Below, one piece after another: positions 9,457 through 17,811 of a stretch of DNA of 64,000 nucleotides. How positions within the stretch are numbered: position 1 is the first letter of the stretch; each line of letters starts with the position of its first letter. The notes beneath the pieces are model-generated. The model did no database searches, was not told the DNA's origin, and worked only from the letters and a program-made list of their open reading frames with translations. Source of the stretch: Bacillus pumilus (GTDB taxonomy: Bacteria; Bacillota; Bacilli; Bacillales; Bacillaceae); the NCBI RefSeq assembly GCF_003431975.1, contig NZ_CP027116.1, positions 310,001-374,000 on the forward strand, in the 5' to 3' direction. The position numbers and the translations under genes were made by a program.

Positions 9457-10499
9457 AGAAAATTGGAATTGTTGGAGCAGGGAATATTGCAAAAGCACAT
9501 GCAAGAGCATTATCAACGATCAAAGGTGCAGAATTAGCAGGTGTCTATGATTTGCACGAGTCAGTGGCACAAGGATTCATTAAACAGTATGGCGGCCGTG
9601 TGTATTCATGTATTGATACGCTGGCAGATGCATCTGATGGGTTGATCATTGCTTCCCCTAACTTTTGTCACAAGGACCATGCCCTTCAGGCACTAAGAGC
9701 AGGACAGCCGATTTTATGCGAAAAGCCGATGGCTGTATCTCTGAAGGAAGCGAAGGAAATGGTGGAGACAGCTAAACAGTTCCAGGTTCAAGCCAGTATG
9801 GGCTTTAATTATCGTTACTTATCCTTTGTGAATATTTTAAAGAACTTGATTGCCAATGGTGAATTAGGCCGCATTTTGACCGTCAGAACTCATTTTAAGA
9901 AGAATAGTGCTCTCAGAAGGAAGACATTTTCATGGCGAGACAGCAGCGAGAGTCTGCGTACAAGCGGAGCTTTAGGAGATCTTGGCATTCATTTAATTGA
10001 TATGCTGTGGTATTTATTTGGCAGTGACATGAAGAAAGATGCGCTTAACACCAAGATGCTAACACATGTAAAGGAAAAAGAAGACAAAAAGGTACAGGTG
10101 GATGATCATACTGAAATTTTTGGTCAGATGGAGAATCAAGTGTTCTTCCATTTGGTCACATCCAAAAGCACGCAGCCTGAGGAATGCGGATTTAGTGTAG
10201 AAGTCGTTGGTCATGACAAGGTATTCAAATACCATACGAACATGAAAAACGAATATGAGATCAGTGATGGATTGTGTGTGGAGCGTCATCAAATGCCGCA
10301 AACCCTGCTGACAGATCCGCCAAATGAATTTTACGGATGGTCTGATACGTTCCGCGATCAGCTGATGCATTGGGTGAATACAGATCGATATCCATCTCAT
10401 ATGAAAGTCGCTGATTTTGAAGATGGGTATCGCGCACAGGCTGCGCTTAATACATGCTTCGAGAGGGAAGAGGCTGTCGAGTCTGCACGGGCATATTAA
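9453..10499 (+). CDS. ntdC: Glucose-6-phosphate 3-dehydrogenase
   Basis: A 348-residue oxidoreductase of the Gfo/Idh/MocA family that in B. subtilis oxidises glucose 6-phosphate at C3 with NAD, the first step of kanosamine formation. It has the N-terminal Rossmann motif GIVGAGNIAKAHA, the family CEKPMA segment with its conserved Lys, and GDLGIHLIDML carrying the catalytic His/Asp pair. A GAGGAGG site lies before the ATG, which overlaps ntdB by four bases. Confidence 0.92.
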   Translation: MKKIGIVGAGNIAKAHARALSTIKGAELAGVYDLHESVAQGFIKQYGGRVYSCIDTLADASDGLIIASPNFCHKDHALQALRAGQPILCEKPMAVSLKEAKEMVETAKQFQVQASMGFNYRYLSFVNILKNLIANGELGRILTVRTHFKKNSALRRKTFSWRDSSESLRTSGALGDLGIHLIDMLWYLFGSDMKKDALNTKMLTHVKEKEDKKVQVDDHTEIFGQMENQVFFHLVTSKSTQPEECGFSVEVVGHDKVFKYHTNMKNEYEISDGLCVERHQMPQTLLTDPPNEFYGWSDTFRDQLMHWVNTDRYPSHMKVADFEDGYRAQAALNTCFEREEAVESARAY

Positions 10500-10553
10500 A
10501 GAGGAGGAGCGGAGGATGTCATAACTCCGCTCCTTTTTAGAGGAAGTGAAAAG

Positions 10554-11741
10554 ATGAAAAAAGTATTTTATTTTGGTTGTGTGTTTTATTTTTTTATTGG
10601 GACCATTCATGTGTTTTTTGGCAGCTTAACTCCTTATTTACTGTCAAGTTACGATAAGGGTCCTGGGGAATTATCTTCTTTAATCTTTTTTCAGTTTATT
10701 GGTTTTTTGACCGGTGTTCTATTATCCCCCATTCTTGTGAGGAAAAAAGGCTATGGTGCTGTTCTGACCATGGGTCTTTTGCTGATGATCGGGTCACTTC
10801 TCCTTGGGCTTTTGGTGCCGGGCTGGACAACACTTGTACTGGCAGGCTTTTTTCTTGGGAGTGGTGCAGGCAGTCTTGAGACAACAGCTGGAGCGTATGT
10901 GATTTCGATGGCAAACAGTGCAAAGCGAATCAGCATCATGGAGGTCTTCTTTGGGTTAGGAGCGCTGATATTTCCACTTGTGATTCTGCTGACTGTCACT
11001 GAGCAGACGTGGCACTTTGTGTTTTTATTTCAGGTCGGTGCACTGACTTTTTTCCTTATGCTCTGGATTGCCTTTATGAACAAATTGCCTCGTGGGCAGA
11101 TGGCACCTCCCTCCAAAGTGATGAAAAAGCCGTCCTTACTTGTTGATCGAAACAATCGAATGATTGTGGTGCTCATGATCTGTTTTGCTTTTTTCTATGC
11201 AGGAATTGAAACGAACTTTGCGAACTTTTTGCCGTCGATCATGCTGGAAAAAGGGGGAGATCATTGGGGCCTCTTTGCAGTCTCTACCTTTTGGACAGCC
11301 ATCGTCATTGGCAGAACGATCATTGCGAGAAAAGCTGATCAGCTGCATCCGCTTCGTTTTTTAAAGCTAAGCGCAGCACTCATGATTTTATTGCTCGTTA
11401 TCTTTGCTCTGACAACCCACATCGCTGCGCAGCTGATTCTCATTTTCTTCATCGGTCTGTGCGCAGCTGGTATGTTCCCAATCGCACTGACTGCATCTGC
11501 ATTAATGATTGAAAATGCCATTGATGAGGCGACAAGTTACTTTATTGCAGCCGCAAGTTTAGGCGGAGCCTGCTTGTCCTTCTTGATTGGATTTAGTCTT
11601 GAATGGGCAGGAGCAGCAAGTGCTGTCTTTGTTTTCGCCTTCTTAGCGGTTCTTCTGTTTGCAGCTGCGACTCAAATGAATCGAGTGAAGAAAAAAGAAA
11701 CCGTCCTGCCGCAGCAATCGGCGCTGAAAGCCGATCGGTAA
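10554..11741 (+). CDS. glcP: MFS sugar transporter, GlcP-like
   Basis: A 395-residue protein with 12 predicted membrane segments, close in length to B. subtilis GlcP, the glucose/mannose:proton symporter encoded after ntdC. The MFS loop motif is degenerate. It lies 54 bp after ntdC with a GC-rich hairpin between (around 10502-10535) that may tune expression, and then GAGGAAGTG before the ATG. Membership of the ntd operon suggests it supplies glucose to the pathway or exports product. The former is the family expectation. Confidence 0.85.
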   Translation: MKKVFYFGCVFYFFIGTIHVFFGSLTPYLLSSYDKGPGELSSLIFFQFIGFLTGVLLSPILVRKKGYGAVLTMGLLLMIGSLLLGLLVPGWTTLVLAGFFLGSGAGSLETTAGAYVISMANSAKRISIMEVFFGLGALIFPLVILLTVTEQTWHFVFLFQVGALTFFLMLWIAFMNKLPRGQMAPPSKVMKKPSLLVDRNNRMIVVLMICFAFFYAGIETNFANFLPSIMLEKGGDHWGLFAVSTFWTAIVIGRTIIARKADQLHPLRFLKLSAALMILLLVIFALTTHIAAQLILIFFIGLCAAGMFPIALTASALMIENAIDEATSYFIAAASLGGACLSFLIGFSLEWAGAASAVFVFAFLAVLLFAAATQMNRVKKKETVLPQQSALKADR

Positions 11742-11786
11742 GCAATACATAGGCTCCCTTTGAGTCCACCTGAAAAGATGACAAAG

Positions 11787-11830
11787 GACTTGTACTAAAA
11801 CACAGAATGTTTGAATAATATGTACAAGTC
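11787..11830. promoter_or_regulatory. Inverted repeat and promoter region upstream of ycgF
   Basis: GACTTGTAC (11787-11795) is perfectly complementary to GTACAAGTC (11822-11830). The left arm contains a TTGTAC -35-like hexamer and AT-rich -10 candidates lie between the arms. This looks like a regulator site spanning the promoter; the regulator is unknown. Confidence 0.4.
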
Positions 11831-11853
11831 AGCATCAAAAGGAGGACGTCTAT

Positions 11854-12486
11854 GTGGCGGTGTTTTTTGGTTATATTTTTTTAGGGTTGTCACTTTCAGC
11901 GCCTGTTGGGCCAGTCAATGCAGCCCAGATTGACAGAGGGATTAAAAGTGGGTTTTGGCACGCGTGGATTTTTGGTGTGGGGGCTATGGCTGCGGATATT
12001 GTCTATATGCTCCTCATCTATTTTGGTGTCGCCCAGCTTTTAACCGCACCTCTTGTGAAAACCTTTTTGTGGCTGTTCGGCTTTTTCGTTCTGACCTATA
12101 CCGGCATTGAAAGCCTGCGTAAAATCAATTTACAGGAGAGCCCCAAAAAGGACGGGGGAAACACGTCCGTCGGGAATTCATTCATGACGGGGTTTTTCAT
12201 TTCTCTATCCAACCCGCTTAGCATTTTATTTTGGCTTGGTATCTACGGCAGTATTTTGGCCAATACGATTGAAAAGTATGGGGCATCCCAAATGCTGATG
12301 TACAGTATCGCTATTTTTATTGGCATGCTGATCTGGGATTTCAGTATGGCACTGCTTGCTAGTTCGTTTCGGCGTTATTTAAGTGAACGTGTCTTACATG
12401 GCTTATCCGTTCTTGCAGGTCTCTCTTTACTTGGCTTCGGTGCCTATTTTGGGTATCAAGGTATCATGGCGTTGATTGGTTCATAA
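11854..12486 (+). CDS. ycgF: LysE/RhtB-family amino-acid exporter
   Basis: A 210-residue integral membrane protein with six hydrophobic segments and the LysE signature near the N-terminus (GLSLSAPVGPVNAAQ). It is expected to export an amino acid or derivative with proton exchange. The start is GTG at 11854 with AAAGGAGG eight bases away; the ATG two bases upstream is in another frame. It matches ycgF of B. subtilis, which lies in the same ycgF-G-H-I-nadE order. It is single-gene, ending in a terminator. Confidence 0.85.
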   Translation: MAVFFGYIFLGLSLSAPVGPVNAAQIDRGIKSGFWHAWIFGVGAMAADIVYMLLIYFGVAQLLTAPLVKTFLWLFGFFVLTYTGIESLRKINLQESPKKDGGNTSVGNSFMTGFFISLSNPLSILFWLGIYGSILANTIEKYGASQMLMYSIAIFIGMLIWDFSMALLASSFRRYLSERVLHGLSVLAGLSLLGFGAYFGYQGIMALIGS

Positions 12487-12493
12487 GAGTGAA

Positions 12494-12525
12494 CAAACAG
12501 ACTGAACATTCAGTCTGTTTGTTTG
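12494..12525 (+). terminator. Terminator after ycgF
   Basis: The stem CAAACAGACTGAA is perfectly complementary to TTCAGTCTGTTTG with a 2-base loop extension, followed by a short T-rich tract. Confidence 0.75.
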
Positions 12526-12613
12526 ATTTTGGTGCTATAAATATACTGATTTTTTAGGTAAAATTAGTTCTTTTTTCATTTGAATGGATAATTTAGGGAT
12601 GTTAGGGTTGGGA

Positions 12614-12619
12614 TATAAT
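12614..12619 (+). promoter_or_regulatory. -10 element of the toxin-like gene
   Basis: A perfect TATAAT in AT-rich DNA, 22 bp before the start at 12642. No convincing -35 element is visible. Confidence 0.4.
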
Positions 12620-12641
12620 TAATTGAAAGGAAGATTTGTTT

Positions 12642-13320
12642 ATGTTTAAGAAAGTAAGTATTTTGTTAGTGGTAGTATTGATATTTTCTACAATTCTTCC
12701 ATCGGTTAAATGCTATGGCAACAGCTAAGGAATCTGAATTAAAAGATCACGATTTTGATCCTAATAACTTTTTATTAATTGAATCAGAAAAAAATAAAAC
12801 AGTGTTTAATGTTATTGAAGACGATAATGAAATCTATGAATATGAAGTTATTACTAAAAATCCAGATAAAGAAAATGAAAAAATTCAGGTTAATAAGTAT
12901 TCAATTAAAAATAGTAAAAGAAATGATTTAATCGAATCGACAGAAGAGTTAGTAAATAGTAAACCAAGTCTATCTACAAGAGCATCATGTAAAGGGAAAA
13001 ATGGAACTCAAATAAGTTGGGCAGGAACTAGAGCGACTCTATATTTAGATTCATGTACTACTAAAAAAATAGTAAATATAATAGAGGGTGGTTATGGATC
13101 AACTGGAGCTATAGCCAGTATAGCTGGTGCTCTTAAGGCTGCTGGAAAATTTGCGAAGTTTGTTCCTTATATTGGTGCTATTTCTGGTATATTATTTTTT
13201 GCAGGTTCAGCTATAAAACTTATTTCTGGAAATGGGAAGTATGGCATAGGTTATCATATGGTGAGAAATCCATTAACAGGTGACATCTATCATGCTAACG
13301 GAATTCCATGGAGGCAGTAA
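12642..13320 (+). pseudogene. Secreted toxin- or bacteriocin-like protein with a frameshift after the signal peptide
   Basis: The ATG at 12642, with GAAAGGAAG upstream, opens a textbook signal peptide (MFKKVSILLVVVLIFSTI...) but stops after 28 codons at 12728. The downstream frame (from 12715, 201 codons) continues with an acidic region and a C-terminal half rich in Gly/Ala/Ile, including SIAGALKAAGKFAKFVPYIGAISG, and one Cys pair (CKGKNG and SCTTKK). Dropping the T at 12711 joins the two frames as SVKAMATAKE, with an ideal AxA cleavage site. It resembles Gram-positive secreted putative toxins (SAR2788-like) only in layout, so the function is not proven. Its codon use is far more AT-rich than its neighbours. 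If translated from 12715 it would lack a secretion signal. Confidence 0.6.
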
Positions 13321-13337
13321 TATGAGGATATGGGGAG

Positions 13338-13508
13338 TTGAATTTTACATTGTACAGATTTTTACTAATATTAGCCACGTTCATATTTATATTTAATTTG
13401 TTTATATTTCCTACATTTTTCAATATTGAACCAAGTTCTATCGGTACTTTTGTTGGCTTGGCGCTATTAATTATTATTATAGGGAAACTTATAAACAAAA
13501 TATCATGA
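13338..13508 (+). CDS. 56-residue membrane protein, candidate immunity protein
   Basis: A short frame starting TTG at 13338, 17 bp after the toxin-like gene, with TGAGGA about ten bases upstream. The product (MNFTLYRFLLILATFIFI...IINKIS type) has two hydrophobic segments separated by FPTFFNIEPSSIG and a basic tail. Small basic membrane proteins directly after a bacteriocin or toxin gene often give self-protection, and that is the only basis for the guess. The two genes share AT-rich composition and one terminator. It is too short for certainty. Confidence 0.45.
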   Translation: MNFTLYRFLLILATFIFIFNLFIFPTFFNIEPSSIGTFVGLALLIIIIGKLINKIS

Positions 13509-13556
13509 AGTTTTGTTAACACAGTTCAGAATTTAAGAATGAGAACATTAAATAAA

Positions 13557-13589
13557 AAGCAGGCAAACTGAAGCCTGCTTCTTTTTTTT
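13557..13589 (+). terminator. Terminator after the toxin-like pair
   Basis: AAGCAGGC (13557-13564) pairs with GCCTGCTT (13573-13580) and is followed by eight T residues. Confidence 0.85.
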
Positions 13590-13678
13590 GATCAAAAACT
13601 AAGTCGTTTCAGGACAGTCACCACACCCTTTTCCACCTCATAGGCTATGGTGAAGACGCTAAAACGAGGTGGAAGACA

Positions 13679-14437
13679 ATGGTCCAGCTGTATGCAAAAA
13701 GTTGCCTTGATCAAAATCTACGATCACTTGAAGAATGGAAGCGAGATGCTTTTACGCTATTTGGAGAGATGGTAGGAGATGAGGCAGATACATTCCCTTG
13801 TGTACCCGGAAGACAGGGGTTTTTTCTCGATCATTTACGTTATGGGTTTGTTGGTGACCCGCGCGGAGAAGAGGCAGTGGATGAGTTAGCGGAGCTTTTA
13901 AGGGAATACCAAAGCTGTTCTAGGGAAACCGGTCAATACGCTTCATTCATTTGCTTTTTTGAAACGCCACAGGATTTAAAGGAGCATTCGATTGAAGAAT
14001 TTGAGGAACAGTTCTGGTCTTTGGTTCAGCGATTACATCAGAAGGATGAAACGAAATGGCCTGAGGAGATTCCGGCAGATCCTGACCATCACGAATGGGA
14101 GTTTTGTTTTCATGGGGAGCCGTATTTTATTTTGTGTGCGACGCCTGCACATCGGCTGAGAAAAAGCCGACATTTCCCTTATCTCATGCTGGCCTTCCAA
14201 CCAAGGTGGGTGTTTGAAAAGATGAACGGATCGACGACATTTGGGCAAAAAATGAGTAAACTCGTTCGGAAGCGACTGAAGGCGTATGATCAAGTAGATG
14301 TACATCCAGCATTAAAATGGTACGGTGACCAGAAAAATTTAGAATGGAAGCAATATTTCCTCTCAGACGAAGAGGCGGAGAAACCAGCCTCCGCCAAATG
14401 TCCATTTACTGCATTAAAAAACATGATGAAATTATGA
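13679..14437 (+). CDS. ycgG: YqcI/YcgG-family protein
   Basis: A 252-residue soluble protein of the YqcI/YcgG family, matching B. subtilis YcgG in position. Conserved-looking segments include FPCVPGRQGFF, FICFFETP, EFCFHGEPYFILCATPAH and LMLAFQPRWVFE, and a C-terminal CPFTALK. Some family members (GntA of guanitoxin synthesis) are heme-dependent N-hydroxylases; whether this one is an oxygenase is not shown. A GAGGTGG site lies before the ATG. It converges on ycgH with a 6-bp overlap. Confidence 0.8.
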   Translation: MVQLYAKSCLDQNLRSLEEWKRDAFTLFGEMVGDEADTFPCVPGRQGFFLDHLRYGFVGDPRGEEAVDELAELLREYQSCSRETGQYASFICFFETPQDLKEHSIEEFEEQFWSLVQRLHQKDETKWPEEIPADPDHHEWEFCFHGEPYFILCATPAHRLRKSRHFPYLMLAFQPRWVFEKMNGSTTFGQKMSKLVRKRLKAYDQVDVHPALKWYGDQKNLEWKQYFLSDEEAEKPASAKCPFTALKNMMKL

Positions 14438-15784
14438 TGCGGTTTGATCCTGTTGCTTCCACTTTTTCCTCATAAATAGCACCATGATGGCAATCACTGC
14501 AATGATCCCAAGGCTGATAAAAAAGCCAGGTCGTCCGCTTGCCTCTGTTAATGTGCCTGAAACGGCGGCTCCGATTAAGAGCAGCGCAAGAATCATTTCG
14601 CACGTTTGGCGAGTGGATGGCTTTGATAGTTTTTTACTTGAGAACAGAATGAATATCCATGTGTACAGAAGGGTAAGACCCGCTGCTGTTGTGAGATGCT
14701 CGTAGATGTGTTTGGACAAAAAGAGTGCCAGCAAAATCGAGACAATTAATCCAGCAGCAGTTAAGATAATGGAAGACCATCTGACATGAGATGGGTCTTT
14801 TTGTTTAAAACAAGCAGGTGCATCTTGATGCTCCGACATTGTGCCAAGTAGCGTCGTGACTGCATAAAGAGAGGCAACCAAAGTCGAAAATCCGGCAATA
14901 ATAAAAATGCCATTAAAGATATGCAAAAAGATCGATAAATGAAATGGCTCTAATGATGTAATAAATGGACTGCTGTTCTCGTTAAAGGCTGTTACTGGGA
15001 CAAGCAAGAGAGCCAGTCCAATTGAGACGATGTAGATCAACGCTAGAATGATCAGCATGACGCGTCCAGATTTTGCTGCATCCTTTGGATCCTTTAGATG
15101 AACCGCCATCAGCCCCATGACTTCAATTCCCCCAAATGCATAAAACGCATAAATCAATCCATTCCAAAGGCCAAGTGTACCGAGCGGCATCCATTCGTGA
15201 TCTTTGTTTGGGAGGTGGAGGGTTGGTTTATGATCTGTCAGAATGCCAAATAACACAAGCACTGCAAGAATCATAAACAGAAAAATTGCCGCTGTCTTCA
15301 GTACCGCAAGGACATTTTCTGTCTTTTGAAAAGAAGAAAGCCCTATGATAATGACGAGCAGGGCAAGAGCAGAATAAATCGCAGAAAACACCCAGAGCGG
15401 TACAGATGGAAACCAGTGACGGGTAAAGAGAGAAATCGCTGTTAACTGACTTCCCGTAATCAGCATTTCTGCAAACCAATATACCCAGCCATTGCTAAAC
15501 CCTGCCCATCGTCCATATGCTTTACGAGCATAGGAACAAAATGACCCTTTATCAGGGTTATCAGCTGTCATCGCAGCCAAATGTTTAAAGACGAGATAGG
15601 TTCCAACTGCAGCAAGCAAAAAAGAAATACAGACGGAAAAACCGGACTTTGTAATGGCAATACTGGAACCAAGGAAGAAACCAGTGCCAATTGTACAGCC
15701 GACTCCGATGAGAGAAAGCTGCCACCAAGATAAAGTTTGTTCTTCTTTCAATGCATGTGCAACACCTTTCGATTTCAATGACAT
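14432..15784 (-). CDS. ycgH: APC-family amino-acid permease
   Basis: A 450-residue protein with 12 hydrophobic segments and the amino-acid/polyamine/organocation N-terminal signature SLIGVGCTIGTGFFLGSS. It should import an amino acid with protons. It matches B. subtilis YcgH by position. No convincing ribosome site precedes the ATG at 15784, so the start may be wrong by a few codons. It is convergent with ycgG and divergent from ycgI. Confidence 0.85.
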   Translation of the reverse strand: MSLKSKGVAHALKEEQTLSWWQLSLIGVGCTIGTGFFLGSSIAITKSGFSVCISFLLAAVGTYLVFKHLAAMTADNPDKGSFCSYARKAYGRWAGFSNGWVYWFAEMLITGSQLTAISLFTRHWFPSVPLWVFSAIYSALALLVIIIGLSSFQKTENVLAVLKTAAIFLFMILAVLVLFGILTDHKPTLHLPNKDHEWMPLGTLGLWNGLIYAFYAFGGIEVMGLMAVHLKDPKDAAKSGRVMLIILALIYIVSIGLALLLVPVTAFNENSSPFITSLEPFHLSIFLHIFNGIFIIAGFSTLVASLYAVTTLLGTMSEHQDAPACFKQKDPSHVRWSSIILTAAGLIVSILLALFLSKHIYEHLTTAAGLTLLYTWIFILFSSKKLSKPSTRQTCEMILALLLIGAAVSGTLTEASGRPGFFISLGIIAVIAIMVLFMRKKWKQQDQTAS

Positions 15785-15860
15785 TAGCTTGTGACCGCGG
15801 CTTTTTTTTATACATGATCAAGGGCACGTTTTGGGCATACTGTCAATGAAAGGAGTGCAT

Positions 15861-16460
15861 ATGTTGAACGGAGAATACGTGATTTTACCAAAGGGTGGAC
15901 ACGGCTTTCGCTTAGGAAAAGGCCAATGTATGCGAGTGGTTGATGTTGAAGGCCAGCAAGTAGCAGATGTCATGGCCTATCATGAAAAGGATTTTTATGA
16001 AAAATTTGACCAAGGTGCGACAATGGACAGCCTATTCTCGTCCAAAGTGAAAAAAGGCGACAAGCTCTATTCTAATTTATACAAACCGATGTTTACGGTC
16101 ATTGAAGATACAGTGGAATGCCATGATTTATACATGCCCGCCTGCCGGCAAGAAATGTATCAGCTGTTATACGGACGGACGCATTTAGAGGTCTTGCATA
16201 CATGCTATGATAATCTATGGACTGCCTTTGAGCCATTTGGGATTCCGAAGGAGGATATGTACTATCCTTTTAATGCTTTTATGAATACTGTCATTGATGA
16301 AAAAGGAAAGCTATCTGTGGAATTGCCAAAATCGCTTCCCGGTGATTACATTCGCCTTCGAGCCGAAATGGATCTGATTGTCGCCGTATCAGCATGCCCT
16401 GCTGATATTGGAAAGTGTAATGGTGCAAGCTGTACATCCATACGAGTAGAAATTGATTGA
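15861..16460 (+). CDS. ycgI: DUF1989 / urea carboxylase-associated family protein
   Basis: A 199-residue protein of the DUF1989 family, the same size as B. subtilis YcgI. It has a beta-rich fold with candidate metal ligands in the C-terminal half: SACPADIGKCNGASCTS, plus ECHD and CYDN. Relatives occur beside urea carboxylase and aminomethyltransferase-like genes, but a reaction cannot be given. The start is the ATG at 15861, which has AAAGGAG at the right spacing; the frame is open ten codons further up. Confidence 0.8.
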   Translation: MLNGEYVILPKGGHGFRLGKGQCMRVVDVEGQQVADVMAYHEKDFYEKFDQGATMDSLFSSKVKKGDKLYSNLYKPMFTVIEDTVECHDLYMPACRQEMYQLLYGRTHLEVLHTCYDNLWTAFEPFGIPKEDMYYPFNAFMNTVIDEKGKLSVELPKSLPGDYIRLRAEMDLIVAVSACPADIGKCNGASCTSIRVEID

Positions 16461-16508
16461 AAAGAAAGGGGCCAGTCCATAAAGATGTGGTCTTTTTCTC
16501 TTGTGAAT

Positions 16509-16534
16509 GTTTGATCATGAATGAAATAGGGGAA
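16509..16534 (+). promoter_or_regulatory. Candidate sigma-B promoter for nadE
   Basis: GTTTGA, 14 bp, then GGGGAA, close to the general-stress consensus GTTTAA-N13-15-GGGWAW. I recall nadE of B. subtilis being stress-induced through sigma-B. The -10 deviates at one key base. Confidence 0.35.
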
Positions 16535-16563
16535 CGTCTAACAAAATGTTCTTGATAAAAACA

Positions 16564-16572
16564 TGGTATAAT
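16564..16572 (+). promoter_or_regulatory. Extended -10 promoter of nadE
   Basis: TGGTATAAT carries both the TGn extension and a perfect TATAAT. No good -35 lies at the proper distance. Confidence 0.5.
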
Positions 16573-16656
16573 GAAAATTCAAAAAACGTTGTCAAACCAA
16601 TGATTGAGAGTAAAACCTGTTCTCTTCATGTAGAGGATGCTTAGGAGGAAAAGTGT

Positions 16657-17478
16657 ATGAGTTTGCAGAAAAAGATCAGCCAAGAGTTGCATGTGCAGCC
16701 CTCAATTGACCCGAAGCAGGAGATCGAAAAACGGGTTGGATTTCTAAAGGATTACTTGAAAAAAACCGGTGCAAAAGGATTTGTTCTCGGCATTAGCGGC
16801 GGACAGGATTCAACGCTCGCTGGCCGTCTTGCACAGCTTGCTGCAAGTGAGCTGCGTCAAGAAGGAAAAGAAGATGCGGTCTTTATTGCGGTGCGTCTCC
16901 CGCATGGTGTGCAGCAAGATGAAGATGATGCACAGCTGGCTTTATCATTTATTCAGCCAGACAAGTCGTGGAAATATGATATTGCGCCTGCCGTGACGGC
17001 ATTTAGTGAACAATATCAAAAGGAAACAGGCGGCCCATTGTCTGACTTTAATAAAGGGAATGTCAAAGCTCGTATGAGAATGATCGCGCAGTATGCTGTC
17101 GGAGGAGAAGAAGGATTGCTTGTCATCGGTACAGATCATGCAGCAGAAGCAGTAACAGGCTTCTTCACGAAGTATGGTGATGGCGGTGCAGATGTTCTTC
17201 CGCTTACAGGTTTGACGAAACGACAAGGCCGGACGCTGCTAGAAGCGCTGCAAGCACCTGAGCGTCTATACTTAAAGAAACCGACAGCCGACCTGTTGGA
17301 TGACAAACCTCACCAAACGGATGAAACAGAACTAGGCATTACGTACAATGAAATTGACGATTACTTAGAAGGAAAATCAGTATCAAATCAAGCAGCAGAA
17401 GCAATTGAAAAGCGCTATGTTCAATCAGAGCATAAACGCCAAGTACCAGCTTCCATGTTTGATGACTGGTGGAAATAA
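16657..17478 (+). CDS. nadE: NH3-dependent NAD synthetase
   Basis: A 273-residue homodimeric enzyme that amidates nicotinic acid adenine dinucleotide to NAD with ATP and ammonia, the last step of NAD synthesis. The PP-loop SGGQDST (residues 47-53) binds [25 protein letters not shown] and LKKPTADLL are classic family segments. The absence of a nitrilase domain fits the ammonia-dependent type. A strong AGGAGG site precedes the ATG. In B. subtilis tmrB and aroK follow nadE; here about 10.6 kb of accessory genes lies between nadE and aroK. Confidence 0.97.
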   Translation: MSLQKKISQELHVQPSIDPKQEIEKRVGFLKDYLKKTGAKGFVLGISGGQDSTLAGRLAQLAASELRQEGKEDAVFIAVRLPHGVQQDEDDAQLALSFIQPDKSWKYDIAPAVTAFSEQYQKETGGPLSDFNKGNVKARMRMIAQYAVGGEEGLLVIGTDHAAEAVTGFFTKYGDGGADVLPLTGLTKRQGRTLLEALQAPERLYLKKPTADLLDDKPHQTDETELGITYNEIDDYLEGKSVSNQAAEAIEKRYVQSEHKRQVPASMFDDWWK

Positions 17479-17491
17479 GAAAATGTAAGAG

Positions 17492-17518
17492 ACCTCTCCT
17501 TTAATGGAGAGGTTTTTT
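17492..17518 (+). terminator. Terminator after nadE
   Basis: CCTCTCC (17493-17499) pairs with GGAGAGG (17506-17512), followed by TTTTTT. The rest of the 333-bp gap to the next gene is AT-rich, apart from the promoter and operators listed. Confidence 0.85.
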
Positions 17519-17690
17519 CATTTCACATGACATTGACATGATAAATAGAACATGTTTCATTAAATATTAGTAGAACGATATACTTAATTCTGATTTACTA
17601 AATATAGAGAGGTTTACTCGATATGTTAGTAAAATAATTAGTTCGATTCACTTAATTTATCATCAAATAACTGTATTTTCAGAAAAAGGA

Positions 17691-17719
17691 TTGACGACAA
17701 AAACGAATGCGCTTACAAT
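17691..17719 (+). promoter_or_regulatory. Promoter of the IclR-linked catabolic cluster
   Basis: TTGACG, 17-bp spacer, TACAAT: five of six matches in each hexamer. The tandem operator starts eight bases after the -10. Confidence 0.75.
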
Positions 17720-17727
17720 GAAATCAC

Positions 17728-17764
17728 ATTCCAAAAAGTGAAATTAGGTTCCACTGGACGGAAT
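17728..17764. promoter_or_regulatory. Tandem IclR-type operator, cluster side
   Basis: Two 17-bp half-palindromic sites, ATTCCAAAAAGTGAAAT (17728-17744) and GTTCCACTGGACGGAAT (17748-17764), start exactly 20 bp apart. Read on the opposite strand, 27204-27240 holds the same arrangement with 26 of 37 bases identical. The site covers the likely transcription start, as expected for repression. Assignment to the IclR protein at 27314 is an inference. Confidence 0.65.
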
Positions 17765-17811
17765 AAATGGATTTTCATCTCCAAAAATAAGCTAAAGGAA
17801 TGAGTCACACA

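Noticed and set aside
16470..16498. Possible terminator after ycgI
   Set aside because: The stem (GGCCA/TGGTC) is short and depends on G-U pairs, so it was not listed as a feature.
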